A program made the position numbers and the translations under genes. Below, one piece after another: positions 53,651-64,000 of a DNA stretch of 64,000 nt. Source of the DNA: Phytophthora colocasiae. Lineage: Eukaryota; Oomycota; Peronosporomycetes; Peronosporales; Peronosporaceae. Location: the NCBI GenBank assembly GCA_018806915.1, contig JAGKQI010000104.1, positions 1,488,001 through 1,552,000 on the forward strand, written 5' to 3'. Position 1 is the stretch's first letter, and each line of letters opens with the position of its first letter. The notes beneath the pieces are model-generated. The model made no database searches, was not told the DNA's origin, and saw only the letters and a list, made by a program, of their open reading frames with translations.

Positions 53651-54243
53651 TAACAGCTTGTCAATGCTGAAAACAGCTTTTAAATCTACTGAAACTAGGT
53701 TTTCAGCGCTGAGGCAACAGATAATAATAAGCACCCGGACGAAAATCGGTGGTCGCTTCGGATAAAGGCCTCTCTTCTGTCGCTTGCGCCGCTTGAGCTT
53801 CTTTGGGCGCACCCGACGGTATCTCTGTCTCCGCCGTCTCCTTCCCGCACCCTCAGTGACTTCAGGCATCCAGAGGTCGTCCGCGATGGCTTGTTGGAAC
53901 CACTCGCTGGAGTGTACGAAGTCCTCGCGCGGCCGCGTTCACGGCCGCGCGAGGTGAAGAAGGTGGATCTGGTTCCTGTATCTCTTCTTGCATCTCGAAA
54001 GCCGGCAATCTCTCAGGTGCTACTGGAACGGGTACTGCAATCTCCAGTTTCACCTGAGCTTCTGCCATTAGTTGCCTCGAAATTGGCACAGGACTTGCAA
54101 CTGGTCTCCTTGTCTTCTCCAAAGTCTTGGTCTTCCACCGGTGCAAAGTACAGTGCATTACATGGCACGTACTGCGTCTCGCAACTGTGGCTTTCTTCTT
54201 CTCTGTGCAGATGTCTACTTCACCGGTCCCTTCTAAATGACAT
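53651..54243. other. Unassigned stretch between MULE and PiggyBac remnant
   Basis: Two overlapping minus-strand frames (54158-53862, and one through 53618-53869 with a dense Arg/Lys run near 53800) look partly protein-like but end or shift and match nothing I know. They may be pieces of a decayed transposon gene. The stretch contains a GC-rich hairpin at 53923-53954. Confidence 0.35.
53923..53954. repeat. Perfect GC-rich hairpin, 13-bp arms
   Basis: CCTCGCGCGGCCG (53923-53935) and CGGCCGCGCGAGG (53942-53954) are perfect inverted repeats with a 6-nt loop. Twelve of 13 pairs are G-C. This is very different from the surrounding base composition. Confidence 0.85.
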
Positions 54244-54247
54244 TTAA

Positions 54248-55648
54248 CCCCCCAAAGACCAAACGGATTTCACATCTTTTTCAGTTTTCCAAACATGTTG
54301 TCATATACAACGGGTTAATGCCGGGCTGTAATTGATATTTGTATTGACTCAAATAAGTACGAGGACTTTTTCTGAAAAACGCGACATGCAACTTTCTACG
54401 TATCTCCAACATGAAGGCATATACAACCACGCCAGTTCCTAAATGCTATATCCTACAACATGTCGAGTAAAAAATGGACGCCACCCCCAATTCACTCTGG
54501 GCCTTTTTATCAAGAAACGAGACATCACCTTTTTTCTGAATCTGCACTCAAGAGGAACGCAATGGTTGCTTCACGGAAGTAATGACATTTTGTTATAAAC
54601 GCCAGCAAATGGTTGAAATCTGTGAGCTAAATGCTGACACATCAGCTGCATTGCCTTCCTAACCTTCTTGCTCTCTCTCACCTTCTGCATGTGCCCCGGA
54701 GCCTTCTACCTCCGAGCTAGCCCCCTCAGTTTCTCCCGCCTCCGCGCTGATGTCCTCGGCGTCCTCTTCCTCTGCACTGACCCTCGACGTCTTCCTCAAC
54801 GTCCTCCTCCTCTTCAGTAGCGTCGTCTCCTTCCATGCTGGCGTCGTCACGGTCTAAGCTGCCACGGTCTGTAGAGCGGCGTTTTCGCTTGCCGACGCCA
54901 CCACCAGCCTCACGGTTCTGGATATCTCTACCGCAACGTGGGCGGGGGCGATCCTGGCCATTGTCCCATTGAAAATGCCAGATCTGATGACAAGTAAGCG
55001 TGTTATTCTTCGTGTGCGGCCAAACCTAGTTGCACAAGTAGGTTCTAGAAAAAAATAAAACAGTTAGTCAACGCATTTGATAAAGCAATAGTAACCTTAC
55101 CTAGCTTTATCTGACGGGCTGCAACCCGGGCAATAAAACATTGTTGCTCTGCGTTCGCCAACACGCCGTTTGCGGTTTGAGCAAACCTTGCACTGACGCT
55201 ACCTGTGTTTCTTCTGCCCGTTGACAAACTGAAAGTCTGGGCTTGGGCGCGGCAGCCGGCCGCGCCGAGGCAAAATCTGCGTCTGTGTCCCGCTTACTCT
55301 CCAGGAACGCGCGATGCTCTTGTAGCAGCCTTGCCCGGTCGCCTGCGTGTGCGGCTGCCATGCTCCCGGCAACGCAGCCTTCTCACTCCGGGTTTCGCGG
55401 CGCTCCACCATCGATGCGAGTTCGACTTCACAAATTCTCAACTGGTGGTTTTCTGCAGTCCTATTCAAAGAAAGGCTCCAATCTTGAGATCTGTTTTCCA
55501 ACCTAGCCCTGTGCTTTGAACTTTATGAGGGATGTGCTTATACTTGATTTCACTATATTTTTGCTGTTTTTAGAGCCAATCCCTATTGAAACATGTTGTA
55601 CGTACAACATGAATTCATGTTGTCATATACAACCTGGTCGCTGGGGGG
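54248..55648 (-). mobile_element. PiggyBac-like element remnant with TTAA ends, 1401 bp
   Basis: It is flanked by TTAA at 54244-54247 and 55649-55652, the strict PiggyBac target. The ends are CCCCCCAAAGACC (left) and, reversed, CCCCCCAGCGACC (right). Subterminal copies of CATGTTGTCATATACAAC occur at 54294-54311 and 55616-55633 as direct repeats, and a 20-bp palindrome lies at 55592-55611. It carries only the 3' end of a transposase gene, so it is an internally deleted copy that would need a transposase from elsewhere. Confidence 0.85.
54659..55501 (-). pseudogene. PiggyBac transposase, C-terminal fragment
   Basis: The C-terminal zinc ribbon is visible: RQCKVCSNRKRRVGERRATM then FYCPGC, then an intron (GTAAGG...TTCTAG) leading to TYLCN and later CHQIWHFQWDNGQDRP, the CxIWH pattern of oomycete PiggyBac proteins. 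In-frame stops lie just before RQCKVC (TAG, 55199-55201) and after TYLCN, and a frameshift near 54780 separates the acidic C-terminal tail from the rest. The catalytic DDE part is missing. It cannot act. Confidence 0.75.
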
Positions 55649-55652
55649 TTAA

Positions 55653-57236
55653 CGATTCGAACTCATCGAGTGTTGTTGTTCCTTGTGTCCCTTTAATCTG
55701 TAGGCGCAGTTTTCCAAAATGCGTGTCCTCTGGACTGACCACGTAAAGTCCATTGAGCCGAAGAACTCCACAGAAAATGGTCAAATTTACACCGCGGACA
55801 TCCTCGAGCTTTCGGGTGACGCCTAGCTCCCATAACTCAAGCTGCACTTCAAGCGAGGTGGACAGGCCCAGCGACACACCGAAACTGCCGGGTGCATCAG
55901 CGAGGCACCAGCAGCTCCAGCACGCGTGACACCAATGGGGCTGATGGCTCCGCTTTGACCGTGGCCATCACCTATTTTTCTTGAGGAGAGCTCTATGATT
56001 CATAGAGTCTATGAACAAGCAACGCCATGGCCTGTTGCGAGATCTAGGGCGAGAATGTTTGCAACGTGTACATCCAGCTGATGCGACTTTCTTTTGGTGG
56101 TCGAAGCGTCCCACAGCAAGCAAATTATGCAGCAACGTTTAATGGTACTGCTCTCTCACTACAAAATTGGTTGCGTTATACTGTTGTTTCGCTGTACATC
56201 GTGCACCGACGAGGTGGCGGCAATCCAGGTGTACATGTAGTTCGCTGCTTGATAACCGGGTGGGAGTCGCACGATCGCGGAGCTGTGGCATCGCGTTGCT
56301 CGGTGCGCGATCGTAGAGCAGACGGGTTCAGGAAGATGTTCAGCCCAGCCTGGAGCGATGCAGTGAGGTAGCGATTGCTTCATTGTGCACATCGAAGTAG
56401 CGTTGGCTAGTTTGAAACGAGAAGCACTCGACATCGAATGTCCGCATCACATTTAATGGATTTCCGTCCCGGGGGTTCACTCTTTTCTGCCATTGCAGAT
56501 TCATATGAGCTCGTGTAACACTACTGCAGTAAAATGAAGCTGGAAAAGCAGGGCAAACAGCACGGGCTCATACGACTGCAGCGTGGCGTATCTTTCGATT
56601 CGCTGCGAATCTCATCCTCGTCAACACGTGCAGATCAAAAAGCAGTTGAATAAACGGGAGTTGAAGTGCATCCAGCAACGCCGCAAAAAAAACGTCACCC
56701 CCTCCTGTGCGCAATCGACGTCGGCGGTGTCACAGCTGGCGCGCCTCAAATCAAGGCTTCGAGGGAAGGGGGTGCCATCGACCGCGCTCCACCAGAAGAA
56801 CATGCTGTGGATTGCAAGCTGCAAGCTGCAACTGGCAACGACTTTTAGCAGCAGACAGCGACGGAAAGATCGCGTTTTCCTTTCACAACAGCATGAAGAA
56901 AAAAAAAACAAGGTCAAGTTGTATCTTTTTGACGGCCTGAGGCGGTCGTTACTAGTACACGGAATCCGTAGATTCGCTCGAGTTTGAATCGGATTGGCCC
57001 ATTTCCTCCCTATGTCGCATACTTCTAGCACAAGAACACGAATACGGACATGCGGCGAGAGACCGCGCGCGGCATACATTTTCCAAGTGAGACGCTGACG
57101 CATCCGAATAGATCAGCCGCCGACTTGCAGTGCGCACGCTGACGTCGCCATTCTGCCGTTTCCTCCGAAGTCCGCACCCACTGCACGTATCCGTCACTGC
57201 TCGCTGCCTCGCGCACCCTGCAGCCCTCCCGCCGCT
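55653..57236. other. 1.6-kb stretch with gene fragments, mostly unrecognised
   Basis: On the minus strand 55877-55653 is a coding-like fragment (LGLSTSLEVQLELWELGV, LYVVSPEDTHFGKLRLQIKG) running into the PiggyBac right end, perhaps the relic into which that element inserted; it has no ATG. Around 56534-56987 are plus-strand frames rich in basic residues without a known domain. The rest should be the promoter of the B56-like gene, which is CpG-rich just before 57237. Confidence 0.35.
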
Positions 57237-59051
57237 ATGTCCCCCACCGCCGACACCTCCCATGCGCCGCCGTCACGCGTCCTCGAGGAGACGGACTGGA
57301 AGTTGCAACGCAAACTCAAGCACCACCAGCGCGACGCCGGCCGTCGTACAGCCGAGAGCCGTGTTGAGCCACGCTTCAAGCACCACGCGCACCACCAGCA
57401 TCGTGCGGATGTCATGCGTCTCGAGAAGGACGCGTGGCTGCCTACACCCACGAAAAGCGCGCGTCGAAACATCCCTGATCAATTGCAGGCAACGACGACG
57501 ACACCGCGCAAGCAGCAAGCGTCACAACTAAGCCGGTCGGGGCCGTCCGCAACGTCGTGGCCCCCGGCAATGGCTGCAAATGAAGAACTTGAGGAGGCAC
57601 TGGACGTGCTTGTGCTTGCAACGTCGGCGCCGTCCACTGCAAACGCAGGAAGACAAGACGAGCACAGACGAGAAGCACGTCCGATGACGCTGTTCGAGAG
57701 CGCGCGTATCTTCAACGAGTCGGGCCAATTGCTCAGTCACGACAATTTTGACGAACTTGGGTCGTCACCTGACATGTCCGCTGAGGGAACGCCCAAGCGC
57801 AAGTTTAAACGCCGCGTGGGACGCCGCAGACACGAGAACAAACGCACTAACGTTGTGGACGCGCTTAATGCCGACGAAGTGGTGCTGGAGCTCATGTGTC
57901 TACTGTTCCCCGATGTGGAAGTGACCCAGCAACTGAATCTGCTGCTGCTCGGTGGTGCCCAGCACGAGGACGTGTTCCACTTTGATGAAGATGACATTGT
58001 AGAGATTCCTACAGCTACCAAACCCAAGGCTGGCGTGCTGGACATTGATCTGCTTAAATTCCAGGCCACCTTGACCTCCATGCTCTTCAGCTCGGACGCT
58101 TTGTCACAGGAGATGCCAGTTCGCGGCACACCAGCAGAGATTTTGCAGGAGATATTCTTTACGCCACAATGGATCGCTCACGAGATGCTGAACATGGTGA
58201 AACTTGACGTTCTCGCCCAGTACGACCGGTTCGCAGTCATAAACGCGATCTTTCGCACGATTCCCGATTTGCGTCGGTGTATTTTAGCTGGCGCAGCCGA
58301 GGCCTCCCTGGCGATCTTCCAGCATCAAGGCCTGGAGGAGATTACTCCCCACAACCCACGTAAAGATCTTGTCACGGTCAAAGGTACCATTGCATTTTTG
58401 AACGCAGCAATGGAAACCATTGAACGGGATGCACGATACAACGCCGAAGTGTTCGGCACCAGTGACGACGAGATCAGTGAAACCATTGGTGGCTTTTGCA
58501 ACCAGATCATGCGCGCAATTCGGCTACTTGTACGCAGCTCTCCTGGAGGTAGCGGCAATTCCGACTCTAATCGGAACCAGCTCGAGAAGTACGCGGAGTG
58601 CAGTGACTCTGCAGAAGCAACGACGTACCGATCAATGGGCGAGCTCGTAAATCGGATGGCAGCGTTCTCCCCCATGCATGGCGAAGAATTCCTCCGCTGG
58701 ATGCTGCTGAAGTGGCCACAGCGCAACGTCCAGCTGCAGCTGTTCTTCGTGCGGTTCACGGCAGGTCTGCTCTCACAGTTCATGCAACTCGGCCTCATGT
58801 TCCCTCCGGACGTCGTACACCGAACTTTCACACGTATCCAGACGTGCATTCAGTCGACGCATTTCCTCGTGGCACAGGAGGCGTGCAACATGTGCGGGAA
58901 CTTCCAGCTCATGAGTGTCTACCTGTCTTGCGATCAAGCTCTACGCGAGAAGATTGCGTCTGCGCTGCATGAGAACGCCACCTCCCATTGGAACACACGG
59001 ATCCGCGAGATCTCCGACGAATGCTTCGACATGCTGCTCGATCTGGCATGA
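57237..59051 (+). CDS. Divergent PP2A B56 (B') regulatory-subunit-like HEAT protein
   Basis: 604 residues, single exon. The first 190 residues are low-complexity (His/Arg/Thr/Ala) and not conserved-looking. From about 200 onward is an alpha-helical repeat region. The C-terminal 110 residues show the B56 pattern: FFVRFTAG...IQTCIQSTHFLVAQEACNMC, LREKIASALHENATSHWN, and a final helix ECFDMLLDL, corresponding to the last HEAT repeats of PP2A B' subunits. Family identity rests on these motifs, so a PP2A role is likely but not certain; catalytic and scaffold contact residues cannot be checked here. Start: ATG 57237 with a GC-rich leader. Confidence 0.5.
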   Translation: MSPTADTSHAPPSRVLEETDWKLQRKLKHHQRDAGRRTAESRVEPRFKHHAHHQHRADVMRLEKDAWLPTPTKSARRNIPDQLQATTTTPRKQQASQLSRSGPSATSWPPAMAANEELEEALDVLVLATSAPSTANAGRQDEHRREARPMTLFESARIFNESGQLLSHDNFDELGSSPDMSAEGTPKRKFKRRVGRRRHENKRTNVVDALNADEVVLELMCLLFPDVEVTQQLNLLLLGGAQHEDVFHFDEDDIVEIPTATKPKAGVLDIDLLKFQATLTSMLFSSDALSQEMPVRGTPAEILQEIFFTPQWIAHEMLNMVKLDVLAQYDRFAVINAIFRTIPDLRRCILAGAAEASLAIFQHQGLEEITPHNPRKDLVTVKGTIAFLNAAMETIERDARYNAEVFGTSDDEISETIGGFCNQIMRAIRLLVRSSPGGSGNSDSNRNQLEKYAECSDSAEATTYRSMGELVNRMAAFSPMHGEEFLRWMLLKWPQRNVQLQLFFVRFTAGLLSQFMQLGLMFPPDVVHRTFTRIQTCIQSTHFLVAQEACNMCGNFQLMSVYLSCDQALREKIASALHENATSHWNTRIREISDECFDMLLDLA

Positions 59052-60217
59052 AGCAAATATGAAACACATAGAAACATAAAATAACACAGGCATAGAGCCT
59101 TGTACTCGAGCGCACAGCGCCAGTATGATAAAACCATATCACAATAGATAATATTACCTGTACACTTTCGTGCAATAGCACCAAACGCGGCAAAGCTTCG
59201 AAGAAACATACTTGAAGGAAGTATTTTAGAGATTCAAGCTGCACGCAAAAACGTTGGTGCAGCTTGCAGCTTGCAATTGGTGCTTCAGTTGAAAAGCCGT
59301 CACAGCTTTATCTATTAGTACCTTGCAGCTCTTCCCCCCCCCGCCATGACACTGCAATGCAGTGACTGCATTGGTAACCGATGCCTGGGAACCGGCTGCT
59401 TCTTTCCAGCTCAGTCCAATTGCACGCAGGCGACAAATTGACGGCGTGACGACGCCTTGCAGTCTGACCATCTGACTCACTACCGGTACAGTATATCATT
59501 GCCATGCGCGACTGGCGACACCAACCCGTTGTTGTTGCTGCCACGCTACCGTGTCATGCCTGGACTGCGCGACGCCCTTTTGGAGAGGCCGCATTTCCGG
59601 ATCCCATTGCAACGACTGCAGCGGCTTCATGTTGAAGTCGCTTTACTTGTAAATCCGCAGCCGCCTCCACTCTGGGGCTAGAACACTTTTTCTGGTTGTA
59701 TACAGCATTACCAGACACTTTGCATTCGTCCCGGTGCATTGAAGTTGCCTTTTTGCCTCGCACGTCGTAAAAATCGGATCGGGATCCGTAAAAAAGTAAT
59801 GTGTAAAAAACTTAGAAGATGCCTGTGGAAATCAGTTTCATTGCGTTTAACAAAACCCATAAGATATCCAGTTCTAGAGGTTTTTATCCACTGTACAACG
59901 TTTTAATTTCATTTCATATTCCAGTTCATATATCATTATAACAGGTTCATGACTTCTTACAACATCATATTGAACAGCATCCTCTCTTTCTCACTGCAGC
60001 GATCACATCAAAGCGCCGGGCTCCGAGGTGCGTCTTCTTCAAGGCAGGCGGATAGGCCAGTGGGCGCTCACGGGTATCGTAGCTGGTCGGCCAGCAGCAG
60101 GTGGAGCACAGCAGAGCAGAGCACAGCGCTATCACCTCAGGCCGCAGAGATCATTACGATCGGGTAACTTTTAATTAATCAGCAGCTTTCAGATACGAAA
60201 GGCCGAGACTCTGCAGG
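59052..60217. other. 1.17-kb intergenic stretch, nothing recognised
   Basis: It lies between the B56-like gene and the receptor kinase. No supported frame. It includes a C8 run near 59335 and, at 59258-59277, an inverted copy of a 20-bp sequence found before the B56-like gene (56811-56830). It must contain the promoter of the kinase gene. Confidence 0.4.
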
Positions 60218-63200
60218 ATGCAGCAGGTTAATAATGCTGGACAGAGAGGCAGGATATCCAGGAGGTTCAGGAACTGGCTGGTCTACACGTTCGCTGTTTG
60301 GATTGCAGCAGATTTGACCTATAACGTCGAATCACTGGTGCAGCAGACGCAGGTCATTGCCAGGTGTCTAGAATGGGTCGACAATACGTGCAAGTTCGCT
60401 CCACTGGAGCCCGTGCACTTCTCCGGACTGGATCTCTCTCAGCAAACAGTGTGCAAGGTACCGAAGGGAGTTGGATTGAGTGAATCTCGCTCGGCATGGG
60501 AAAAAGAATTCGAAACTTATTGTTGATTTCGTGATATTAATCTGCAGGCAGATCTGTCGGTGGCAGTCAAGCAAATTGACTGGGAATCGCTGTCAGGTGG
60601 ACGTGGATCGGTTGATAGTTTGCAGGTCAATGGTGTCGAGATGCTGCCGACACCCGTGCACCCGTCACAAGCGTATCTGCTGGCGAATTACCCGCACTGT
60701 AACGATATGTTTAACGTTTTCCCTCCCTGGGGAAATGGGATCATTGGCCCAGAAGGAAGGAAATCCATTATTCCAGAGATCAAAAGCAATGATTTACCGA
60801 TTTCAATTCATTTTAGCTGGAAAGGTCCACACGAAGATTTCCCCGTATGCTCCATGGTCGGTGTTTCCATCGCCGGCTACGCGGAAATCAATATTTATCT
60901 TGAGGCGCAGGATAATTCAGGTATGTTGATGTTGAATGGCTACGATGTTAGACCATTGCTGACTGTGTTTTCTACGTAGTCTGCCCTGGATGGGACAGCG
61001 CCTCACATACAGCGTGTTTTGGTAACGGCGAGTGTGGTTGTGCTGCCAACGATCTAACCCCACGAACCTGCACATGCGTGTATGACTTCAAGTCTTGATT
61101 AAAAGAAATCGGTTTACAGCAAACTGACCGTATCGTGGTTACTTTGTGTGGCTGATAGGAACGGATATGCTGCTCCAGACTGCAGAGATTGCGCAAGCGG
61201 ATTTTTTGGCGAGAAGTGCAAGCGTACATGTGAGCCGTGCCTCAACGACGGCCACTGTGACTCAGGTTTGATGGGTACAGGCAAATGTATCTGCCCTGAG
61301 GGCTTTGACCCGGATACCCGATGTGCTACTTGTTTGCCTGGTTTCTTTGGAGATAGATGCAAGCGGTGTCCAGACTGCAACTTTCCTCATGGGAATTGTG
61401 ATGACGGTCTCATGGGAAGCGGTCGTTGTTCGTGCGCTGTGGGCTTTGATGCTGACAACAACTGCATGGAGTGTATGGGCTCGTTCTTCGGATCCACTTG
61501 CCAGCCTTGCAAACCGTGTGATGGTGGCAAGTGCAACTACGGTCTTCTTGGGGATGGTGAATGTGTGTGTGCTGAAGGTTTCTCAGCGGACTCTCGGTGT
61601 CTTGAATGCGAAAAGGGATTTTATGGACCATCGTGCACACCATGTCGGACATGTAACAACCACGGTCGCTGCAATGACACCAGCTCCGGTGACGGAACGT
61701 GTTTGTGCGATGAAGGTTACACCCCGGAAAGCCGTTGTTCCCTGTGCGACGATGGCTGGGACTTTAATCCAATGACGATGTCGTGCCAGTGTGCTCCTCA
61801 GCATTTTGGAGCGCACTGCCGGTCATGTCCAATTTGCGCACCCCACGGTCATTGCAACTCGGGGGTCGATGGAGACGGCAGGTGCATCTGTGACATTGGT
61901 TGGTCAGATTCGAACAACTGTGTGGGCTGCATGGGTGGCTACTTCGGCGAGACTTGCGTAGCTTGCCGCAAATGTGGTGAGGGACGTTGTGATGATGGCT
62001 TACACGGCACAGGCAAGTGTAATTGCCACCACGGGTGGGATTCTCACACTGACTGTTACGATTGTGAGGAGGGATTCTTCGGCGAAGATTGCCAACAATG
62101 TCCAAGAGACTGTGGACATGGTACTTGTTCAAGTGGACTCAATGGAACGGGAGAATGCTTGTGTAACGAGGGATGGAGACTTGAAGGAAAAATGCCGTGT
62201 ACTTCATGCGCTGACGGGTATATTGGACCAACTTGCCAGTTATGTCCCGGCTTTTTGGAAAGCGAGGTAGAGTGTAATGGTCATGGCCAATGCGTCATGT
62301 CGGGCACAGAGGCAGTTTGCCATTGTGATGCTCGCTACGGTGGCGATGGCTGTGAGTCGTACGACTTTCCATTTGCGATGGTGGCCATCCTGGGCACCAT
62401 TGCACTGTCGACGCTGGGCTTTTGTATGTGTACGATGCGTCGGCTAGCTCGGCAACCACATTCATTGCAAGGACCGTTCCTGAACCGTGGCAATAGCTTC
62501 TCTCAGTCGGAGTATGTGGAAATTTCAGACATGGCGGACCTGGAGTACTTCGTCTCGAACGACAGTCGCGACTGGCTAATCCCGTTTGACTCGCTCTCTC
62601 TGCAGTGCGAAGTGGGCAACGGAACTTCTGGCCAAGTTTTCCGGAGCTTGCTTCATAGTGGCGGCGGTAGCTCGGTCGTAGCCGTCAAGCGTTTGTACAG
62701 TCCCGTGACGGGCCAAGAGTACTTCCAGAGCTTCTTCCGACGCGAAGTAAGCATTCTAAGCCGTCTTCATCACCCGAATGTTGTGCGGTTTTACGGTGTG
62801 AGCTACTACAACCGCGTGTTGTACATCGTGACGGACTTTTGCCCGAAGTCGTTAAGTGCTCTGATTGAGAACCCAGCAGCCAAGGGGCCACTGGAAGAAG
62901 CTGTCTTCATGAAGGTGATCAACCAGATCGTGAGTGGCATGGGCTTCCTCCACAGCCGCAACGTGGTACATCGAGACTTGAAGCCAGCCAATGTCCTCAT
63001 TTCGGAGACGGACGATGTCAACATTTGCGATTTCGGGCTTTCGCGGCTTATCGAGCCTGATGCCACTACTATGACTGCAGAGGTTGGTACACCAAGCTAC
63101 ATGGCGCCTGAGATGGCGACGATGGGCGGCATCCAGTGCTCTACAAAGGGAGACGTCTATTCGTTCGGCATCTTGCTGTACTCTACCTGGTCCCGTAGTA

Positions 63201-63755
63201 AACCCTACGGCGACCAAGGCATGAACCCGTTCCAACTGGTACGTTGCATTTTGAAGTCGTTCCTGCATTACCTTGAATGATATTCTCACAGTTTGTGTTT
63301 CTGCATGATGTATTCAGATGACAGCAGTGGTAAATGGACTTCGCCCTGTGATTCCAATCAGCTGCCCGCCCGCACTAGCACGTCTAATGAGGTCGTGCTG
63401 GCATCAGAACCCGGATCTGCGTCCGTCATTTCCGGAGATCAGTCAAATTCTCAAGGATCAGTGGCTGCTGTCCATGTACACCGACGAGGAAGAGGAGTAT
63501 TACTACCCAGACTCTCCCGGACGTGTCCCGTCGTCACAGCTCATGTCTGCTTCCTCATCCATGTCAACTATCCCCGCTGTAGCTGCGGGCCACCGTCGCG
63601 GCAGTAAGGATAACGGTAACGCCATGTCGCCATTTGCATCACCTCGCCACGGTGGAAGCGCTGACTACGGGACCTACCAGGAAGACGGTGAAGCAGAAAA
63701 CGTCTCCCCGCGAGAAGACGACCGTCTTTTGGAAGAAGAAAAGCGGCCGCGATAG
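60218..63755 (+). CDS. EGF-repeat transmembrane receptor kinase (TKL type), five exons
   Basis: Exons 60218-60457, 60548-60920, 60980-61079, 61159-63238 and 63318-63755 (introns 90, 59, 79 and 79 nt, all GT-AG) encode 1076 residues. The N-terminus has a hydrophobic signal anchor (WLVYTFAVWIAADL), then an unknown ectodomain of about 200 residues. About eight Cys-rich EGF/laminin-EGF-like modules follow, each ending in a form of GFFGxxC (about residues 205-630). One membrane span is at about 641-663 (AMVAILGTIALSTLGF). The kinase has GNGTSGQV (about 721), VAVKRL, HRDLKPAN (about 842), DFG and SYMAPEM, and after intron 4 the closing NPDLRPSF. All catalytic residues are present. It is likely a cell-surface receptor that phosphorylates Ser/Thr or Tyr. 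Ligand unknown. The tail is Ser/Asp/Glu-rich. Confidence 0.88.
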
Positions 63756-63812
63756 ATTCTTATGACGACTAAATAGACTTGTGAACCCCAACAGGACGCT
63801 TGGCATTAGCTC

Positions 63813-64000
63813 CTACCGAAACAGTCGACGCATATTCCGTCCGCGAGCCAGTGGACGACGTTTGTAGTACTTGCGGTGGGCCTCACGAAGGTGACGAGGA
63901 CGAATTGGCCCCGTCTCACCGTTCTTCTCCATGATCCTGCGTGCTTCTGCGGTGATCTCTCCGACGAACACCTTCGTCATTCCAGCCATGACAATTGCCA
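63813..64000 (-). CDS. TAF11-like TFIID subunit, C-terminal end (partial)
   Basis: The gene continues beyond the right edge. The visible 62 codons end in GRNMRRLFR and a TAG at 63813-63815. The line AGMTKVFVGEITAEARRIME followed by GPIRPRHLREAHRKY matches the TAF11 histone-fold C-terminal helices (KVFVGE and PxHLREA are family hallmarks). TAF11 pairs with TAF13 in TFIID. The stop is only 58 bp from the receptor kinase stop (convergent genes). Confidence 0.8.
   Translation of the reverse strand, partial: AIVMAGMTKVFVGEITAEARRIMEKNGETGPIRPRHLREAHRKYYKRRPLARGRNMRRLFR

Noticed and set aside
62852..63289. 145-codon minus-strand frame
   Set aside because: It is the antisense shadow of the receptor kinase domain, which has all catalytic motifs on the plus strand.
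63756..63812. Transcription terminator between receptor kinase and TAF11-like gene
   Set aside because: Only 57 bp of ordinary sequence between convergent stops; no signal that I can support.

Overview
The window is nuclear DNA from an oomycete, most likely a Phytophthora or close relative. The evidence is an RXLR-EER effector relic with WY-type helices, short introns (about 55-90 nt), an axonemal dynein heavy chain, a C5-sterol-desaturase-like gene, a receptor-like TKL kinase, and transposon families typical of oomycetes (CryptonS-like, MULE, PiggyBac-like, Copia, Fanzor). Species cannot be fixed from the sequence alone.

Layout. 1-4450 is accessory: a Crypton-type tyrosine recombinase, then a solo LTR (2600-3610) sitting in the signal-peptide coding part of an RXLR effector gene that also carries two opposite frameshifts. 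4450-44550 is a gene-dense conserved block: OHCU decarboxylase (uric acid breakdown), sterol C5-desaturase-like enzyme, an F-box/SNF2/RING ATPase, a secreted papain-like protease fused to an ML lipid-binding domain, a membrane RING protein, a 4216-residue inner-arm dynein heavy chain, INTS6, GINS subunit Psf3, an Asp/Asn beta-hydroxylase, a second F-box/SNF2/RING paralogue in inverted orientation, an Atx1-like metallochaperone, a SINE-like retroposon, and a large unrecognised multi-membrane-span repeat protein with an F-box-like C-terminal part.

44550-55650 is a transposon nest. A Fanzor (eukaryotic TnpB-like) RNA-guided nuclease gene is split by a dead 5.3-kb Copia element with a 5-bp target-site duplication; next to it lie a 61-bp tandem array, a broken MULE transposase and a TTAA-flanked 1.4-kb PiggyBac-like remnant. 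55650-64000 returns to host genes: a divergent PP2A B56-like protein, a five-exon EGF-repeat transmembrane receptor kinase, and the C-terminal end of a TAF11-like TFIID subunit at the right edge.

The host genes do not form a pathway; they are mostly single conserved cell-biology genes. Notable arrangements are the 45-bp head-to-head spacing of Psf3 and the beta-hydroxylase, a 72-bp inverted copy of the INTS6 start, and the inverted pair of F-box/SNF2/RING paralogues about 26 kb apart. The most interesting signals are the Fanzor gene with its relocated catalytic glutamate, the solo LTR in the effector, and the uncharacterised repeat membrane protein.
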